Of a DNA stretch of 58,039 bases, positions 9,441-17,621 are shown piece after piece. The DNA comes from a bacterium (GTDB taxonomy: Bacteria > Vulcanimicrobiota > Vulcanimicrobiia > Vulcanimicrobiales > Vulcanimicrobiaceae). The notes beneath the pieces were generated by a model, which saw nothing but the letters and a program-made list of their open reading frames with translations, made no database searches and was not told the origin of the DNA. The number at the start of each line of letters is the position of its first letter. Position 1 is the first letter of the stretch. The stretch covers positions 1 through 58,039 of the forward strand of contig JAGWSR010000105.1 of NCBI GenBank assembly GCA_028869385.1, given 5' to 3'. Both the position numbers and the translations under genes were made by a program.

Positions 9441-10487
9441 TCACGCTCGGCGCGGATCCGAATCTTCCGTTCTCGATGCAACGGCGTTGAGAAATAGCCC
9501 TGAAAGCCCGGCGAAGAGCACCGACCCGCTTATGATATCCGGCGTCCACCAAAGGCCGCCCATCGTCGCCGCAAGCACGCCGAGCATCACGATCCAATAG
9601 GCGGCGGGAATGCTGAACGAAAACAAGACGAAGCGCCGCTTGCTCGATTGCGGGCCCACGGCAATGGCATCGGCGCAGATCCCCGCGGCCGCACTTGCAA
9701 GCAGAACTGCAGCAAACTGCCCAGCGTAGTTCGACTGCGCACCCGCCACGAACACGTTGCCGAGCACCAGCAGCACGGTATATCCACCGGCGGCGATACG
9801 GATCCTCCGCGCAAGATAGATCGCGAATCCCGCAAGCAGCAAGCTCTGCACGACGACCGAGATCAATCCGATCCCCTGTTTGTAATAGTCGAGCGCGAGC
9901 AGCGTCAGCGTATCGTGTGAGAAGGCCCCGAGCGCAAGCGGTGCGTTCATCTGCTCCGCGGCACTCGGAAAGACGAACTGGGTGCCCCAATGGAGCAACT
10001 CCATCATCGACGCAGCCGCGGCGATCATCGGCAATTGCGCGAGTAGCGTCTGCGGCCGTTCCTTGCGTGTGAGTGCGGCGGAAATCGGGCCTGCGATGAT
10101 AAGGAACATTCCCGCGCCAATGACGAGGTGCGATGGGCTGACGAGCGCATTGAAACCTTCCTCGAATCCCCAGAGCGTATGCTTGATTAGGTCTAGCACG
10201 CCGCCAAGCAAGAACACGCCGAGCCCGGCGAGCGTCGTTTCGTACCCGCGCGGCAGCGCGTCGCGCCACGTGTAGCCGCGTCGAGAGTTGTACCAGACAG
10301 CGATGCCGGTAAACACGAACGACGCCAAAAGGCCCGCGTAGAGCACCGCGTGCCCCGTCTCGAAAAACGTCTCGATCGTCTCGTGAAAATGATGCCAGGC
10401 ATCGTAGAGGATTCCGCCGGAGATCCAGAGGCTCGCGAGCGCCATCGCCCAGTCGTAGAGCGGAAGCGTAGCGGGGCGATTCGTCAT
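9441..10487 (-). CDS. Hypothetical polytopic membrane protein
   Basis: The product is 348 aa from ATG 10487; a GTG six codons upstream at 10505 is also possible. Around nine to ten hydrophobic segments are seen, with a charged region after the second (HHFHETIETFF) and a KHTLWGFEEGF loop. I do not recognise the family; His-rich membrane faces suggest cofactor or proton chemistry but prove nothing. It is divergent from the lipoprotein gene at 10529. The 9282-9440 gap contains a weak inverted repeat and no solid gene. Confidence 0.6.
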   Translation of the reverse strand: MTNRPATLPLYDWAMALASLWISGGILYDAWHHFHETIETFFETGHAVLYAGLLASFVFTGIAVWYNSRRGYTWRDALPRGYETTLAGLGVFLLGGVLDLIKHTLWGFEEGFNALVSPSHLVIGAGMFLIIAGPISAALTRKERPQTLLAQLPMIAAAASMMELLHWGTQFVFPSAAEQMNAPLALGAFSHDTLTLLALDYYKQGIGLISVVVQSLLLAGFAIYLARRIRIAAGGYTVLLVLGNVFVAGAQSNYAGQFAAVLLASAAAGICADAIAVGPQSSKRRFVLFSFSIPAAYWIVMLGVLAATMGGLWWTPDIISGSVLFAGLSGLFLNAVASRTEDSDPRRA

Positions 10488-10528
10488 CCCGGGAGCGATT
10501 CGCACCGAAGACGAAACATCCGCCTCGC

Positions 10529-10960
10529 ATGAAGCTTCACGCGCTCACCGTTACCGCGCTCGCACTCGTTACGTTCGCAAGCTGCACGCCCACAATTCCG
10601 TCGGGGCGACGGCTCGATCCGACGCAGGTAACCGCCTTGCCGCGCGCATGGCCGACACCCGCCGCGCTTGCGCCCACGGCGGCGCCGCGTATTCAGGTGC
10701 TCTGGATGAACGAAACCACGATCCCGACCGGCAGCGATTGGTATGGGCGCATCGTCGCGAGCACCAACACGGCAAGCATTGAAATACGCACTGAGTCGTT
10801 CTCGTTCGTCGCCGATCGTACCACGTTCGGCAACTTCTCCTTCCGCGAACACGTGCTCGACATGATCGAACCCTACCGCAGCGGCTACACGCTCGTGGTG
10901 ATCGCTCGCAACGCAGCCGGTGTCGAAGATCGCGTGACGGTTCCCATCGCGTTCAAATAG
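10529..10960 (+). CDS. Putative lipoprotein with Ig/Gmad2-like fold
   Basis: The product is 143 aa. The N-terminus MKLHALTVTALALVTFASC is a lipoprotein signal with a lipobox-like FASC (Cys about residue 19). A Pro/Ala-rich linker follows, then a short beta-rich domain ending RNAAGVEDRVTVPIAF, typical of Ig-like or bacterial spore-germination immunoglobulin-like modules. The family is not certain. Its short divergent gap with the membrane protein gene suggests a shared promoter region. Confidence 0.6.
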   Translation: MKLHALTVTALALVTFASCTPTIPSGRRLDPTQVTALPRAWPTPAALAPTAAPRIQVLWMNETTIPTGSDWYGRIVASTNTASIEIRTESFSFVADRTTFGNFSFREHVLDMIEPYRSGYTLVVIARNAAGVEDRVTVPIAFK

Positions 10961-11090
10961 CCGCTAGCAGCGCAGCGATCCGTTCGCTTTGCGCCTTTGC
11001 CACCGTGACGACGTCGGTGCGCATGCAGGAGAAATATGCGATCCGCGATGTGGGCGCCGCTTCATCAATCAATTCCGCTAAGTCCGGGGT

Positions 11091-12026
11091 TCACGGTCCT
11101 TCACGATCGGTGGCAGCGCGGCGGCGGAACTCGCCCGGGGCTTCCTTCGCTCCGCGCCGGAAGAATTTGACGAAGTTGGATGGCTCGTCGAAGCCCAGTC
11201 GTTCCGCCACGACGGCAATGCCGAGCGTCGTGTTTGCTAGCAGGCGTTTCGCTTCGAGCGTGAGTCGTCTCGAGAGGTACGCTTTGGCGGTATCGCCGGT
11301 GGCAGCAAGCACCGCGCGCCCGAGGGTCTTTTCGGAACACCCGGCCATCCGTGCGTAGTCGGCTACGCGATGCGTCGTCGCGATGTTTCGCTCGACGTCC
11401 TTTCGGAACCGACGGAACAGCTCCGCGTTTGCGCCGCCTCCGTTCTTTATCGCGGCCTCGGATCGAGCGCACAGGCGCAGGCGTGCAAAAAGGGCGGCGA
11501 GTTCGTGATGCAGCAGCGCATCGAGCGTTCGCGCATCGCCCGCTCGCAGCGTATCTTCGTGCATGCGCTCGATGCTCGCAACCACTATCTCGCGATCGCG
11601 GCCGTGCAAATGATGCCGGGTCGGGACGTCGAGCATCTCTTCTTTGTTTGCCGAAATAGACGACTCGCTCGCGAACTGCGGACCGCACATGACGATCCAC
11701 CCATCCCACGTATCGAGCGAAACATCGAAGCGCTGCACTTGACCCGGCTGCAACACCAGCAGCGTCCCCGGCTCGCACCGCACCGGCTCGAAGTCGATCA
11801 TGTGGGTGCACGTGCCCGATTCGAAGTAGATCATGATGTGAAAGTCGACCCGCTGGGTACGGCGCAGATGCGCATCGCTGACGCGCCCCCGGAACCGCGC
11901 GAGCGTAAACACTTCCACGTCGAGCGCGTAGCTCGCCGGCGGACGAAAGGGGATGTCGACGATATCGGCGTCACGCGCCGCGCTCGTTTTTCGAGAGTTC
12001 CGCACGAATTGTCCGAATTGTACCAT
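11091..12026 (-). CDS. AraC-family transcriptional regulator
   Basis: The product is 311 aa. The N-terminal half is a cupin-like ligand domain (HIMIYFESG ... PGTLLVLQPGQVQRFD). The C-terminal 100 residues have two helix-turn-helix motifs: VADYARMAGCSEKTLGRA and IAVVAERLGFDEPSNFVKFFRR, the second being the AraC signature. The gene is divergent from the NAD(P)-binding reductase gene at 12083, 56 bp away, which is its most likely target together with the metallo-hydrolase behind it. After the stop, the same frame stays open to 10953, a possible remnant. Confidence 0.9.
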   Translation of the reverse strand: MVQFGQFVRNSRKTSAARDADIVDIPFRPPASYALDVEVFTLARFRGRVSDAHLRRTQRVDFHIMIYFESGTCTHMIDFEPVRCEPGTLLVLQPGQVQRFDVSLDTWDGWIVMCGPQFASESSISANKEEMLDVPTRHHLHGRDREIVVASIERMHEDTLRAGDARTLDALLHHELAALFARLRLCARSEAAIKNGGGANAELFRRFRKDVERNIATTHRVADYARMAGCSEKTLGRAVLAATGDTAKAYLSRRLTLEAKRLLANTTLGIAVVAERLGFDEPSNFVKFFRRGAKEAPGEFRRRAATDREGP

Positions 12027-12082
12027 GAAGGAACGTGAATCTACCTTGCGACGCGGGTGAGGCGGTCGCTACGATCAGACAC

Positions 12083-12724
12083 ATGGTCATCGCACTCATC
12101 GGGGCGACCGGCTTCGTCGGCTCCTCGATTTTATCCGAACTCTTGCACCGCGGGCACCACGTGACCGCGCTCCTCCGCGATCCCTCGCGGCTCACGACTC
12201 ACGAACACCTGCGCGCCGTCCAAGCCGACGTTCAGAACGAAGGCGACGTCGCGCGCGCGGTCGCGAAGCACGATGCGGTTGTGAGCGCCTTCAACCCCGG
12301 CTGGGATAACCCAAAGATCTACGGGGACTACCTGAGCGGCACGCGCGCGATCATCGACGGCGTCAAAGCCGCCGGCCTCTCGCGCCTGCTGACGATCGGC
12401 GGCGCGGGCAGTCTCTTCGTCGCGCCGGGAGTTCAAGGGCTCGACCGCCCCGACTTCACCGGCAAGTATCGCCCGGGCGCCATGGCTGCCCGCGACGCGT
12501 ACGTGCTGCTCTCGCACGAACCCTCGCTCGCGTGGACCGTGCTCTCGCCACCGCCGCAACTCGAACCGGGCGAACGCACCGGCATCTTCCGCATCGGTGG
12601 CGATGACGTGCTCGTGGGAGCCGACGGCACGTCTCGCATTACGACTGCAGACCTCGCCGTTGCCGTCGTCAACGAACTCGAAACGCCGGCGCACGTACGC
12701 CGCCGCTTCACCGTCGCATACTAA
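12083..12724 (+). CDS. NAD(P)-binding atypical short-chain reductase (NmrA/YwnB-like)
   Basis: The product is 213 aa from ATG 12083. An N-terminal Rossmann dinucleotide motif (IALIGATGFVGSSI) is followed by the TALLRDPSRL cofactor loop and GGAGSLF, the pattern of the SDR_a5/NmrA-like NAD(P)H-binding family (YwnB, YwkA). Substrates are usually unknown; many are linked to redox stress or quinone reduction. The divergent AraC regulator suggests inducible expression. The next gene starts 30 bp downstream with its own ribosome site. Confidence 0.85.
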   Translation: MVIALIGATGFVGSSILSELLHRGHHVTALLRDPSRLTTHEHLRAVQADVQNEGDVARAVAKHDAVVSAFNPGWDNPKIYGDYLSGTRAIIDGVKAAGLSRLLTIGGAGSLFVAPGVQGLDRPDFTGKYRPGAMAARDAYVLLSHEPSLAWTVLSPPPQLEPGERTGIFRIGGDDVLVGADGTSRITTADLAVAVVNELETPAHVRRRFTVAY

Positions 12725-12754
12725 CTCTCTCACAAAAACACACTGGAGTATCGT

Positions 12755-13678
12755 TTGAATCGTCCCACTCGCAGCACGCTGCGCCGCGCGAGCGCGCTCG
12801 CTGCGCTCCTCCTCGGCCTGCTCGTCGCCGTCCCGGGCCAAGCCGAAGCCAACGCACCGGCGACCGCCGCCCCCCTTGCGCTTCAGGTCTACAATCCCGG
12901 CGCGAAGTCCATCTTTCCGGTATCATCCGAGATCGTTACCGGACGCAGAGATGCGATCCTGATCGACGCGCAGTTCCAGACGAACGACGCCGCCAAGGTC
13001 GTCCGCCTCATCAAGGCGAGCGGCAAGCGTCTCACGACCGTCTATATCAGCCACAGCGATCCGGATTACTATTTTGGGTTGAGCGTCGTGAAGGCGGCGT
13101 TCCCCGATGCGAAGATCGTCGCGATGCCGTCAACCGTCGCCGCGATCAAGCTTTTGATGAAGCGTAAACTCGCGTATTGGGGGCCGATCCTCAAGGGCAA
13201 CGCGCCGAAGACGCTCATTCTTCCCGCGGTGCTCGACGCCGATCACCTCACCCTCGAAGGCCGGCGACTCGACATCGAAGGGCTGCATGGATCGAATCCC
13301 ACGCGCACCTTCGTGTGGATCCCCTCGCTGCGAACCGTCGTCGGCGGGCCGCTGCTCTTCACCGGAACGCACGTGTGGATGGCCGACTCGCAGACGCCGG
13401 CGGAGCGGGCGGCGTGGCAAGACTCGCTACGCGCGATCGAAGCGCTGCATCCACGCGAGGTCGTGCCCGGGCATTACCTCGGGCCGATTCCGCCAGGCCT
13501 CTCGGGCGTGCAGTTCGTCTCGACGTACATCTCACGTTTCGAAGCGGCGCAAGCGCAAGCGCCCAACGCGGCGGCCCTCATCGCCGCGATGGAGCGCGCG
13601 TATCCGAACCTTCCCGAGCGCTCGTGGCTCGAACTCGGAGCCAACGTCATCAAGGGCGACATGCGCTGGCCGCAATAG
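12755..13678 (+). CDS. Exported metallo-beta-lactamase-fold hydrolase, variant metal motif
   Basis: The product is 307 aa from TTG 12755, preceded by GGAG (12745-12748). A signal peptide (RRASALAALLLGLLVAVPGQAEA) is clear. The MBL-fold core is seen in ILIDAQF, YISHSDPDYYFGL, VVGGPLLF and VVPGHYLGP. The usual HxHxDH is here SHSDPDYY, so the first and last metal His are replaced. A His and two Asp remain, and HY in the later motif could give a ligand. It may bind one metal or be a pseudo-enzyme. It follows the reductase in the same direction, likely under the same AraC regulator. Confidence 0.8.
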   Translation: MNRPTRSTLRRASALAALLLGLLVAVPGQAEANAPATAAPLALQVYNPGAKSIFPVSSEIVTGRRDAILIDAQFQTNDAAKVVRLIKASGKRLTTVYISHSDPDYYFGLSVVKAAFPDAKIVAMPSTVAAIKLLMKRKLAYWGPILKGNAPKTLILPAVLDADHLTLEGRRLDIEGLHGSNPTRTFVWIPSLRTVVGGPLLFTGTHVWMADSQTPAERAAWQDSLRAIEALHPREVVPGHYLGPIPPGLSGVQFVSTYISRFEAAQAQAPNAAALIAAMERAYPNLPERSWLELGANVIKGDMRWPQ

Positions 13679-13699
13679 CGCAACGCTGCAGTCCACTCG

Positions 13700-15073
13700 C
13701 TAACCTTTTCGTACGTTGCCTCGTTCAGAGAGCACCTTGATATGATCGAGCACGCGCAAATGAATTTGATGGATGATTTCGTCTGAAAACAAGGCCCAAT
13801 ATGGAGCCGGCCACAGATGATGCTGATACCACGTCGTGCCCGTTAAGCGTGTCTTGCCTCCGGGAAGTGCGACCAATACGAACTCTCCGTGCTTCGAAAC
13901 GAGATAGTTGTGGAGGTGCGCGGTATCGAGGCCTGGATACGGGGAAAGCTCACGCAGAGGTTCGGCATTGTGAGCTACTCGAAAAGCGAGACGATGACCC
14001 GGGTCCCACGTGGTAATCGGCTCCACGAAATTTCCGGTCGAAAATTCGCAATAGCGAACCGCTCCAACGCCACGTCCGACAATATGCGCTCGCTCGGGAT
14101 ATGCGATGCCGAGCCGAAACATCAACTGCTTCGGGGGCGGCAGATCGGGAAAAGCGATGACATTGTTCCAAACCACCGATGGAGGTGCATCTACGACGAT
14201 CGTGCTTTGGACCCGGTACACCGGTGCCTCTCGCGGGAGCTCAGCTTCTGCGCCCATGATTGCCGGCGCAACGAGGATGAGAATCAAGACGCTGGCCAGG
14301 CTTACTGGTGCCCGCGGTCGACTGTTCTGCAGCGTATATCCGAGAAACGCGCCCAATACCCCAAAAACCAGCGCGAGGGGCGCCGCCATGACAATACAAA
14401 TTGCCCCTTCGAGCGCGACGGCCAAGAGCGCCGCAAAGGTGACAGCAAGTGACAGTATCGCGACCGTGATGCATTGCGAGAGCGTCTTTCGTCCGTGGAC
14501 GCCGATGAGAAACGCCGCGAGCGCGCCTTGGGCAAACGGTATCGCCGCAAAGAGGCCCCATCCATACGTCGCGAGGATCTTGGTCGCCAGCGCCACGCAG
14601 AGCACGCTCATCACGGACGTCACAACCAGTGCCACGACTGCGGCTCCAAGCGGGTCCGACGGCGTAACGCGCTGCAACCAGGTTTTAGGCTCATCACGCA
14701 TCTCTTCGCCTGAATCAGGCCACACGGCAGCAAGCGCAAAGGAGACGATGTTGGCAATTGGTACGAAGAAAAGCAGGACGAGCCATGGCGACCAACCGAT
14801 GGTTCGGAAACGTTTCACGGTTATTGCCAGGCCGATCCACGCAAAGGGAATCGAAAGGGCGACCATCACCAAGAGAAAGCTACGATCCGCCTGCGATATG
14901 CTACCAATCGGGATGCCGAGCGGGCTGATGTAATTCAGCGGCGTCCACTCGCGGTGAAATATGCCGCTCGCCACGCTCAGGTCAACGATGTGCTTGACGA
15001 GCACTCCGATAAGAGCGATGAGAATATACGGAGCGCGCCCGAGCCGCCCCGTGAACGAAAAGAGCATCGTCAT
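13700..15073 (-). CDS. DUF805-type membrane protein fused to a SRPBCC/polyketide-cyclase-like domain
   Basis: The product is 457 aa. The N-terminal 120 residues resemble DUF805 (FSFTGRLGRAPY, then RFRTIGWSPW near residue 90). More membrane segments follow to about residue 285. The C-terminal 165 residues begin YRVQSTIVVDAPPSVVWNNV, the opening strand of a START/SRPBCC lipid-binding domain. A membrane protein with a ligand-binding tail is implied; no function is known. ATG 15073 overlaps the upstream regulator's stop (TAATG), so the two are co-transcribed. Confidence 0.75.
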   Translation of the reverse strand: MTMLFSFTGRLGRAPYILIALIGVLVKHIVDLSVASGIFHREWTPLNYISPLGIPIGSISQADRSFLLVMVALSIPFAWIGLAITVKRFRTIGWSPWLVLLFFVPIANIVSFALAAVWPDSGEEMRDEPKTWLQRVTPSDPLGAAVVALVVTSVMSVLCVALATKILATYGWGLFAAIPFAQGALAAFLIGVHGRKTLSQCITVAILSLAVTFAALLAVALEGAICIVMAAPLALVFGVLGAFLGYTLQNSRPRAPVSLASVLILILVAPAIMGAEAELPREAPVYRVQSTIVVDAPPSVVWNNVIAFPDLPPPKQLMFRLGIAYPERAHIVGRGVGAVRYCEFSTGNFVEPITTWDPGHRLAFRVAHNAEPLRELSPYPGLDTAHLHNYLVSKHGEFVLVALPGGKTRLTGTTWYQHHLWPAPYWALFSDEIIHQIHLRVLDHIKVLSERGNVRKG

Positions 15074-15633
15074 TAGCGCCTCACCTTAAACACGTTGCGC
15101 ACTTTGCCTCGGAGTCCGGAAAGAGCACGTATCGTTGCAGCGGGAAGCGCCGCGAACTCATCCACCAGTGGGCTCAATGTCTCGAACAGTTCGAGCATCG
15201 CTCGAACTCGGTTCGCTACGAATCGCTCATTCGGCGTCGAAGCCGATCGCATCTCGGCCTCACACTCTCGTAAAATCGCGAGGGTAGGGTCAATCTCTCG
15301 CCGCTTCCGCTGCTCGGCGATAATGGTCAGAATCTGCCAGACGTCTCCGATTGCTTCGTAATGCTCGCGCCGGTCGCCGAGGATATGCACGGGCCTCACG
15401 AGTCCCCACGCGAGCAACTCACGCACGGAGGTGCTAGCATTGGAACGAGCGACGCCGAGCGCATCCGTAATTGCCTGAACGTCCAGCGGGCGCTGAGACA
15501 CGAAAAGCAACGCATGCACCTGCGCGACGGTGCGATTGATGCCCCAGCGCGTGCCGAGCTCCCCCCAGTGCACCACAAACTTCCGGGCTCCGGGAGAGAG
15601 CGAAGCCGCCGCCTCATCATTTCTATCTGCCAT
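15073..15633 (-). CDS. GbsR/MarR-type winged-helix transcriptional regulator
   Basis: The product is 186 aa. A winged helix lies in residues 20-95: FVVHWGELGTRWGINRTVAQVHALL, AITDALGVARSNASTSVRELLAWGLVR, then GDRREHYE in the wing. This is the GbsR-like branch of the MarR superfamily. I chose ATG 15633 because an upstream ATG (15651) lies inside the -10 element of a good promoter. It is first in an operon with the DUF805/SRPBCC protein, which it probably controls along with itself. Confidence 0.88.
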   Translation of the reverse strand: MADRNDEAAASLSPGARKFVVHWGELGTRWGINRTVAQVHALLFVSQRPLDVQAITDALGVARSNASTSVRELLAWGLVRPVHILGDRREHYEAIGDVWQILTIIAEQRKRREIDPTLAILRECEAEMRSASTPNERFVANRVRAMLELFETLSPLVDEFAALPAATIRALSGLRGKVRNVFKVRR

Positions 15634-15677
15634 GTCTGTTATGACTGACATTACAGTATCGTCCGCCAAGCAGTCAA
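15633..15677 (-). promoter_or_regulatory. Promoter with imperfect palindromic operator for the GbsR-like operon
   Basis: On the minus strand, TTGACT (15677-15672), a 16-bp spacer and TGTAAT (15655-15650) form a sigma-70-like promoter. The expected start site (about 15643) falls in an imperfect 18-bp inverted repeat (15633-15650, TGTC-N-GTTA/TGAC-N-GACA). Repression by the encoded regulator is inferred. The leader would be at most about 10 nt and has no Shine-Dalgarno, so translation may be nearly leaderless. Confidence 0.55.
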
Positions 15678-15781
15678 GGCAGCCTGGCGAGACGAGGCTC
15701 TGCGTGCAGTTTCGCGTAGGGTTACGCCCGTCGCGGCCTCGAACGATGCGTCCGTCACACGACGCACGGAGCATCTACCCT

Positions 15782-16711
15782 ATGCAGCAGATCCTCGCAG
15801 CACTTCTTCTTCTCGGCACGATTGGGGCGGCCACGCGAAACGGCGTGCCGCCCGTCGTGCCGCCGAGCGGCTACGTCTCCACGCACGACGTACGGCTCGC
15901 GTATTGGCGTTATGGTGCGCCGTCGAACGCGACCCCGGTCATCGCCGTCAACGGCGGGCCGGGGCTCTCGCACATCTACATGATGCAGAACGACGTGTGG
16001 CTGCGGATCGCTCGCGAGCGCGAGGTCGTGCTCTACGATCAGCGCGGAACGGGTCGCTCGACAACTATCCGTTCCGGCGCATCGCAGAGCATGGCCGCGC
16101 AAGTCGCCGATCTCGACGCGCTTCGCGCGCACCTCGGCTTCGCGAAGTTCGATCTCGTCGGAGATTCCTTCGGCGGCATGATCGCGATCGCGTACGCCGC
16201 GGCGCACCCGGAACACGTCGCGAAGCTCGTCATCAGCGACGGCGTGCCGTCGTGGAACGGCATCGTGCATCTGCTGCCCGACGTCTTTCCCGACGTCGAG
16301 GCGAACGATGCCGCCGCCATGAAGCGACTCGGTGAGAACAGCGATGCGGCCGCCCAACGCTCGCTGCGCGATCACTTTCGCATGATCTTCTATAGCCCGG
16401 AGCTACGCGACCGCTATCTGGCAAACGCGCCCAACCTCGGCTACACACCCGCCGTAGGCGAAGCCGTCGGCAAGGCGACGGCCTCGCTCAACCTCACGAG
16501 CGCGCTGCCGAAGTTCCGTTTTCCGACCCTCGTCATCAACGGGCGCTACGACATGAACGTCGCGCCGCTCACGGCTTGGCGCATGTACAACGCGATCCCC
16601 GGCGCCCGCATCGTCTTCTTCGAGAAGAGCAGCCACCTCCCGTCGTACGAAGAGCCCGACCGCTACGTGAACGTACTCGACGACTTCTTCAGCGAACGCG
16701 AGCAGCCGTGA
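15782..16711 (+). CDS. Exported alpha/beta hydrolase, proline-iminopeptidase-like
   Basis: The product is 309 aa from ATG 15782, with an N-terminal hydrophobic leader (QQILAALLLLGTIGAA). Hallmarks: NGGPGLSH oxyanion region, YDQRGTGRS, GDSFGGM with nucleophile Ser (GxSxG), catalytic Asp in NGRYDMN and His in KSSHLPS. This pattern is that of peptidase S33/proline iminopeptidases, probably acting outside the cytoplasm. It overlaps the next gene by 4 bp (GTGA), so the two are translationally coupled. Confidence 0.87.
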   Translation: MQQILAALLLLGTIGAATRNGVPPVVPPSGYVSTHDVRLAYWRYGAPSNATPVIAVNGGPGLSHIYMMQNDVWLRIAREREVVLYDQRGTGRSTTIRSGASQSMAAQVADLDALRAHLGFAKFDLVGDSFGGMIAIAYAAAHPEHVAKLVISDGVPSWNGIVHLLPDVFPDVEANDAAAMKRLGENSDAAAQRSLRDHFRMIFYSPELRDRYLANAPNLGYTPAVGEAVGKATASLNLTSALPKFRFPTLVINGRYDMNVAPLTAWRMYNAIPGARIVFFEKSSHLPSYEEPDRYVNVLDDFFSEREQP

Positions 16712-17367
16712 GTCGCGATACGAAACTCGTTCTGCGCATCGCTGCCGGTGCCGCAACGGTTGCCGTGGTCGGCGTCTTCGCGGTGTGGTTTTCGCTGCAC
16801 GCGGTCGTGGCGACGTACCGCATTACGAACGCAGCCATGATGCCGACGCTCCATCCGCACGACGTCGTTTTCGCCGACAAATTCTCGTATCGGACCGTCG
16901 GACCGAAACGCGGGGAGATCGTCGTCTTCGCTCCTCCGCTCCCCGAGAGCGGCGTTTTCATCAAACGCGTCATCGCGATTCCGGGCGACCGTGTGACGTT
17001 GATCCATGGGATTTTGACGATCAACGGTAAGCGCGTGAACGAGCCCTATACCGCCGAAAAGGCCGAGTACGACCTTCGCGTGGCCGACGATACGATCGAG
17101 ATCGACGAAGGAGACGGGTGGCACGCGCTCGACCGCTCCCAGGCCAATATTCCGCCAAAATCGGCGTGGCGCGCACCCGACGAAATTCCCCCGCACGCCT
17201 ATCTCGTACTCGGCGACAACCGCAACGACTCCGAAGACTCCCACATCTTTGGATTTATGCAAGACGAAGGCACCTTTGCGAGCGGTCCGGCCGCCGGCGC
17301 GCGTGCACGCTTCGAGGCTCGCATCACGCGAATTGGGGCACCTGCCGAACGCGCTCGCAACCTGTAA
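16708..17367 (+). CDS. Signal peptidase I homologue with catalytic Ser replaced by Ala
   Basis: The product is 219 aa from GTG 16708. One N-terminal membrane segment is followed by S26-family boxes: box B reads NAAMMPTL (residues 41-48), where the family has xSMxPTL, so the nucleophile Ser is Ala43 (codon GCC at 16834-16836). The general-base Lys is kept (FIKRVIAIPGD, Lys86), as is GDNRNDSEDSHIFGF (box E). The domain is otherwise complete, with an insertion including EGDGWHAL. It should not work by the usual Ser/Lys mechanism unless another Ser substitutes. It might be a non-catalytic chaperone-like homologue. It is coupled to the preceding peptidase gene. Confidence 0.85.
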   Translation: MSRDTKLVLRIAAGAATVAVVGVFAVWFSLHAVVATYRITNAAMMPTLHPHDVVFADKFSYRTVGPKRGEIVVFAPPLPESGVFIKRVIAIPGDRVTLIHGILTINGKRVNEPYTAEKAEYDLRVADDTIEIDEGDGWHALDRSQANIPPKSAWRAPDEIPPHAYLVLGDNRNDSEDSHIFGFMQDEGTFASGPAAGARARFEARITRIGAPAERARNL

Positions 17368-17397
17368 CGCCGATGCTCGAGCGGTCGCGGACGACGG

Positions 17398-17592
17398 CTA
17401 ATCCGCTCGCTCGGCTTGCTCGACGAGCGCGTCACCGTCGCCGTCGATGCGCACGGTGAAGGCGATCGGACTGCAGCACACCGGGCAGTCCTCGATGAAC
17501 GATTGGCGTCGCGCGGCGAGAGGATCCACGCCCACGTAGTTCGTCTCGCCGCAGTATGGGCACGTGTACGATGCGTCGGCATCCAAAGGCAT
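17398..17592 (-). CDS. CPXCG-motif cysteine-rich small protein
   Basis: The product is 64 aa. TCPYCGET near the start and EDCPVCCSPI about 27 residues later form a zinc-ribbon-like pair of the CPXCG family. ATG 17592 is chosen because GGAGGG sits 10-15 bases upstream; a TTG further up would fall in that ribosome site. The family has no assigned function. Confidence 0.85.
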   Translation of the reverse strand: MPLDADASYTCPYCGETNYVGVDPLAARRQSFIEDCPVCCSPIAFTVRIDGDGDALVEQAERAD

Positions 17593-17621
17593 CCGGGAAC
17601 GTCCCTCCAAATGGCCTCGCT

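Noticed and set aside
9340-9490. Ankyrin-like fragment (HHREAV...LGADPNLP) on the plus strand
   Set aside because: Only about 36 codons after a stop, overlapping the 3' end of a membrane protein gene; too short to support.
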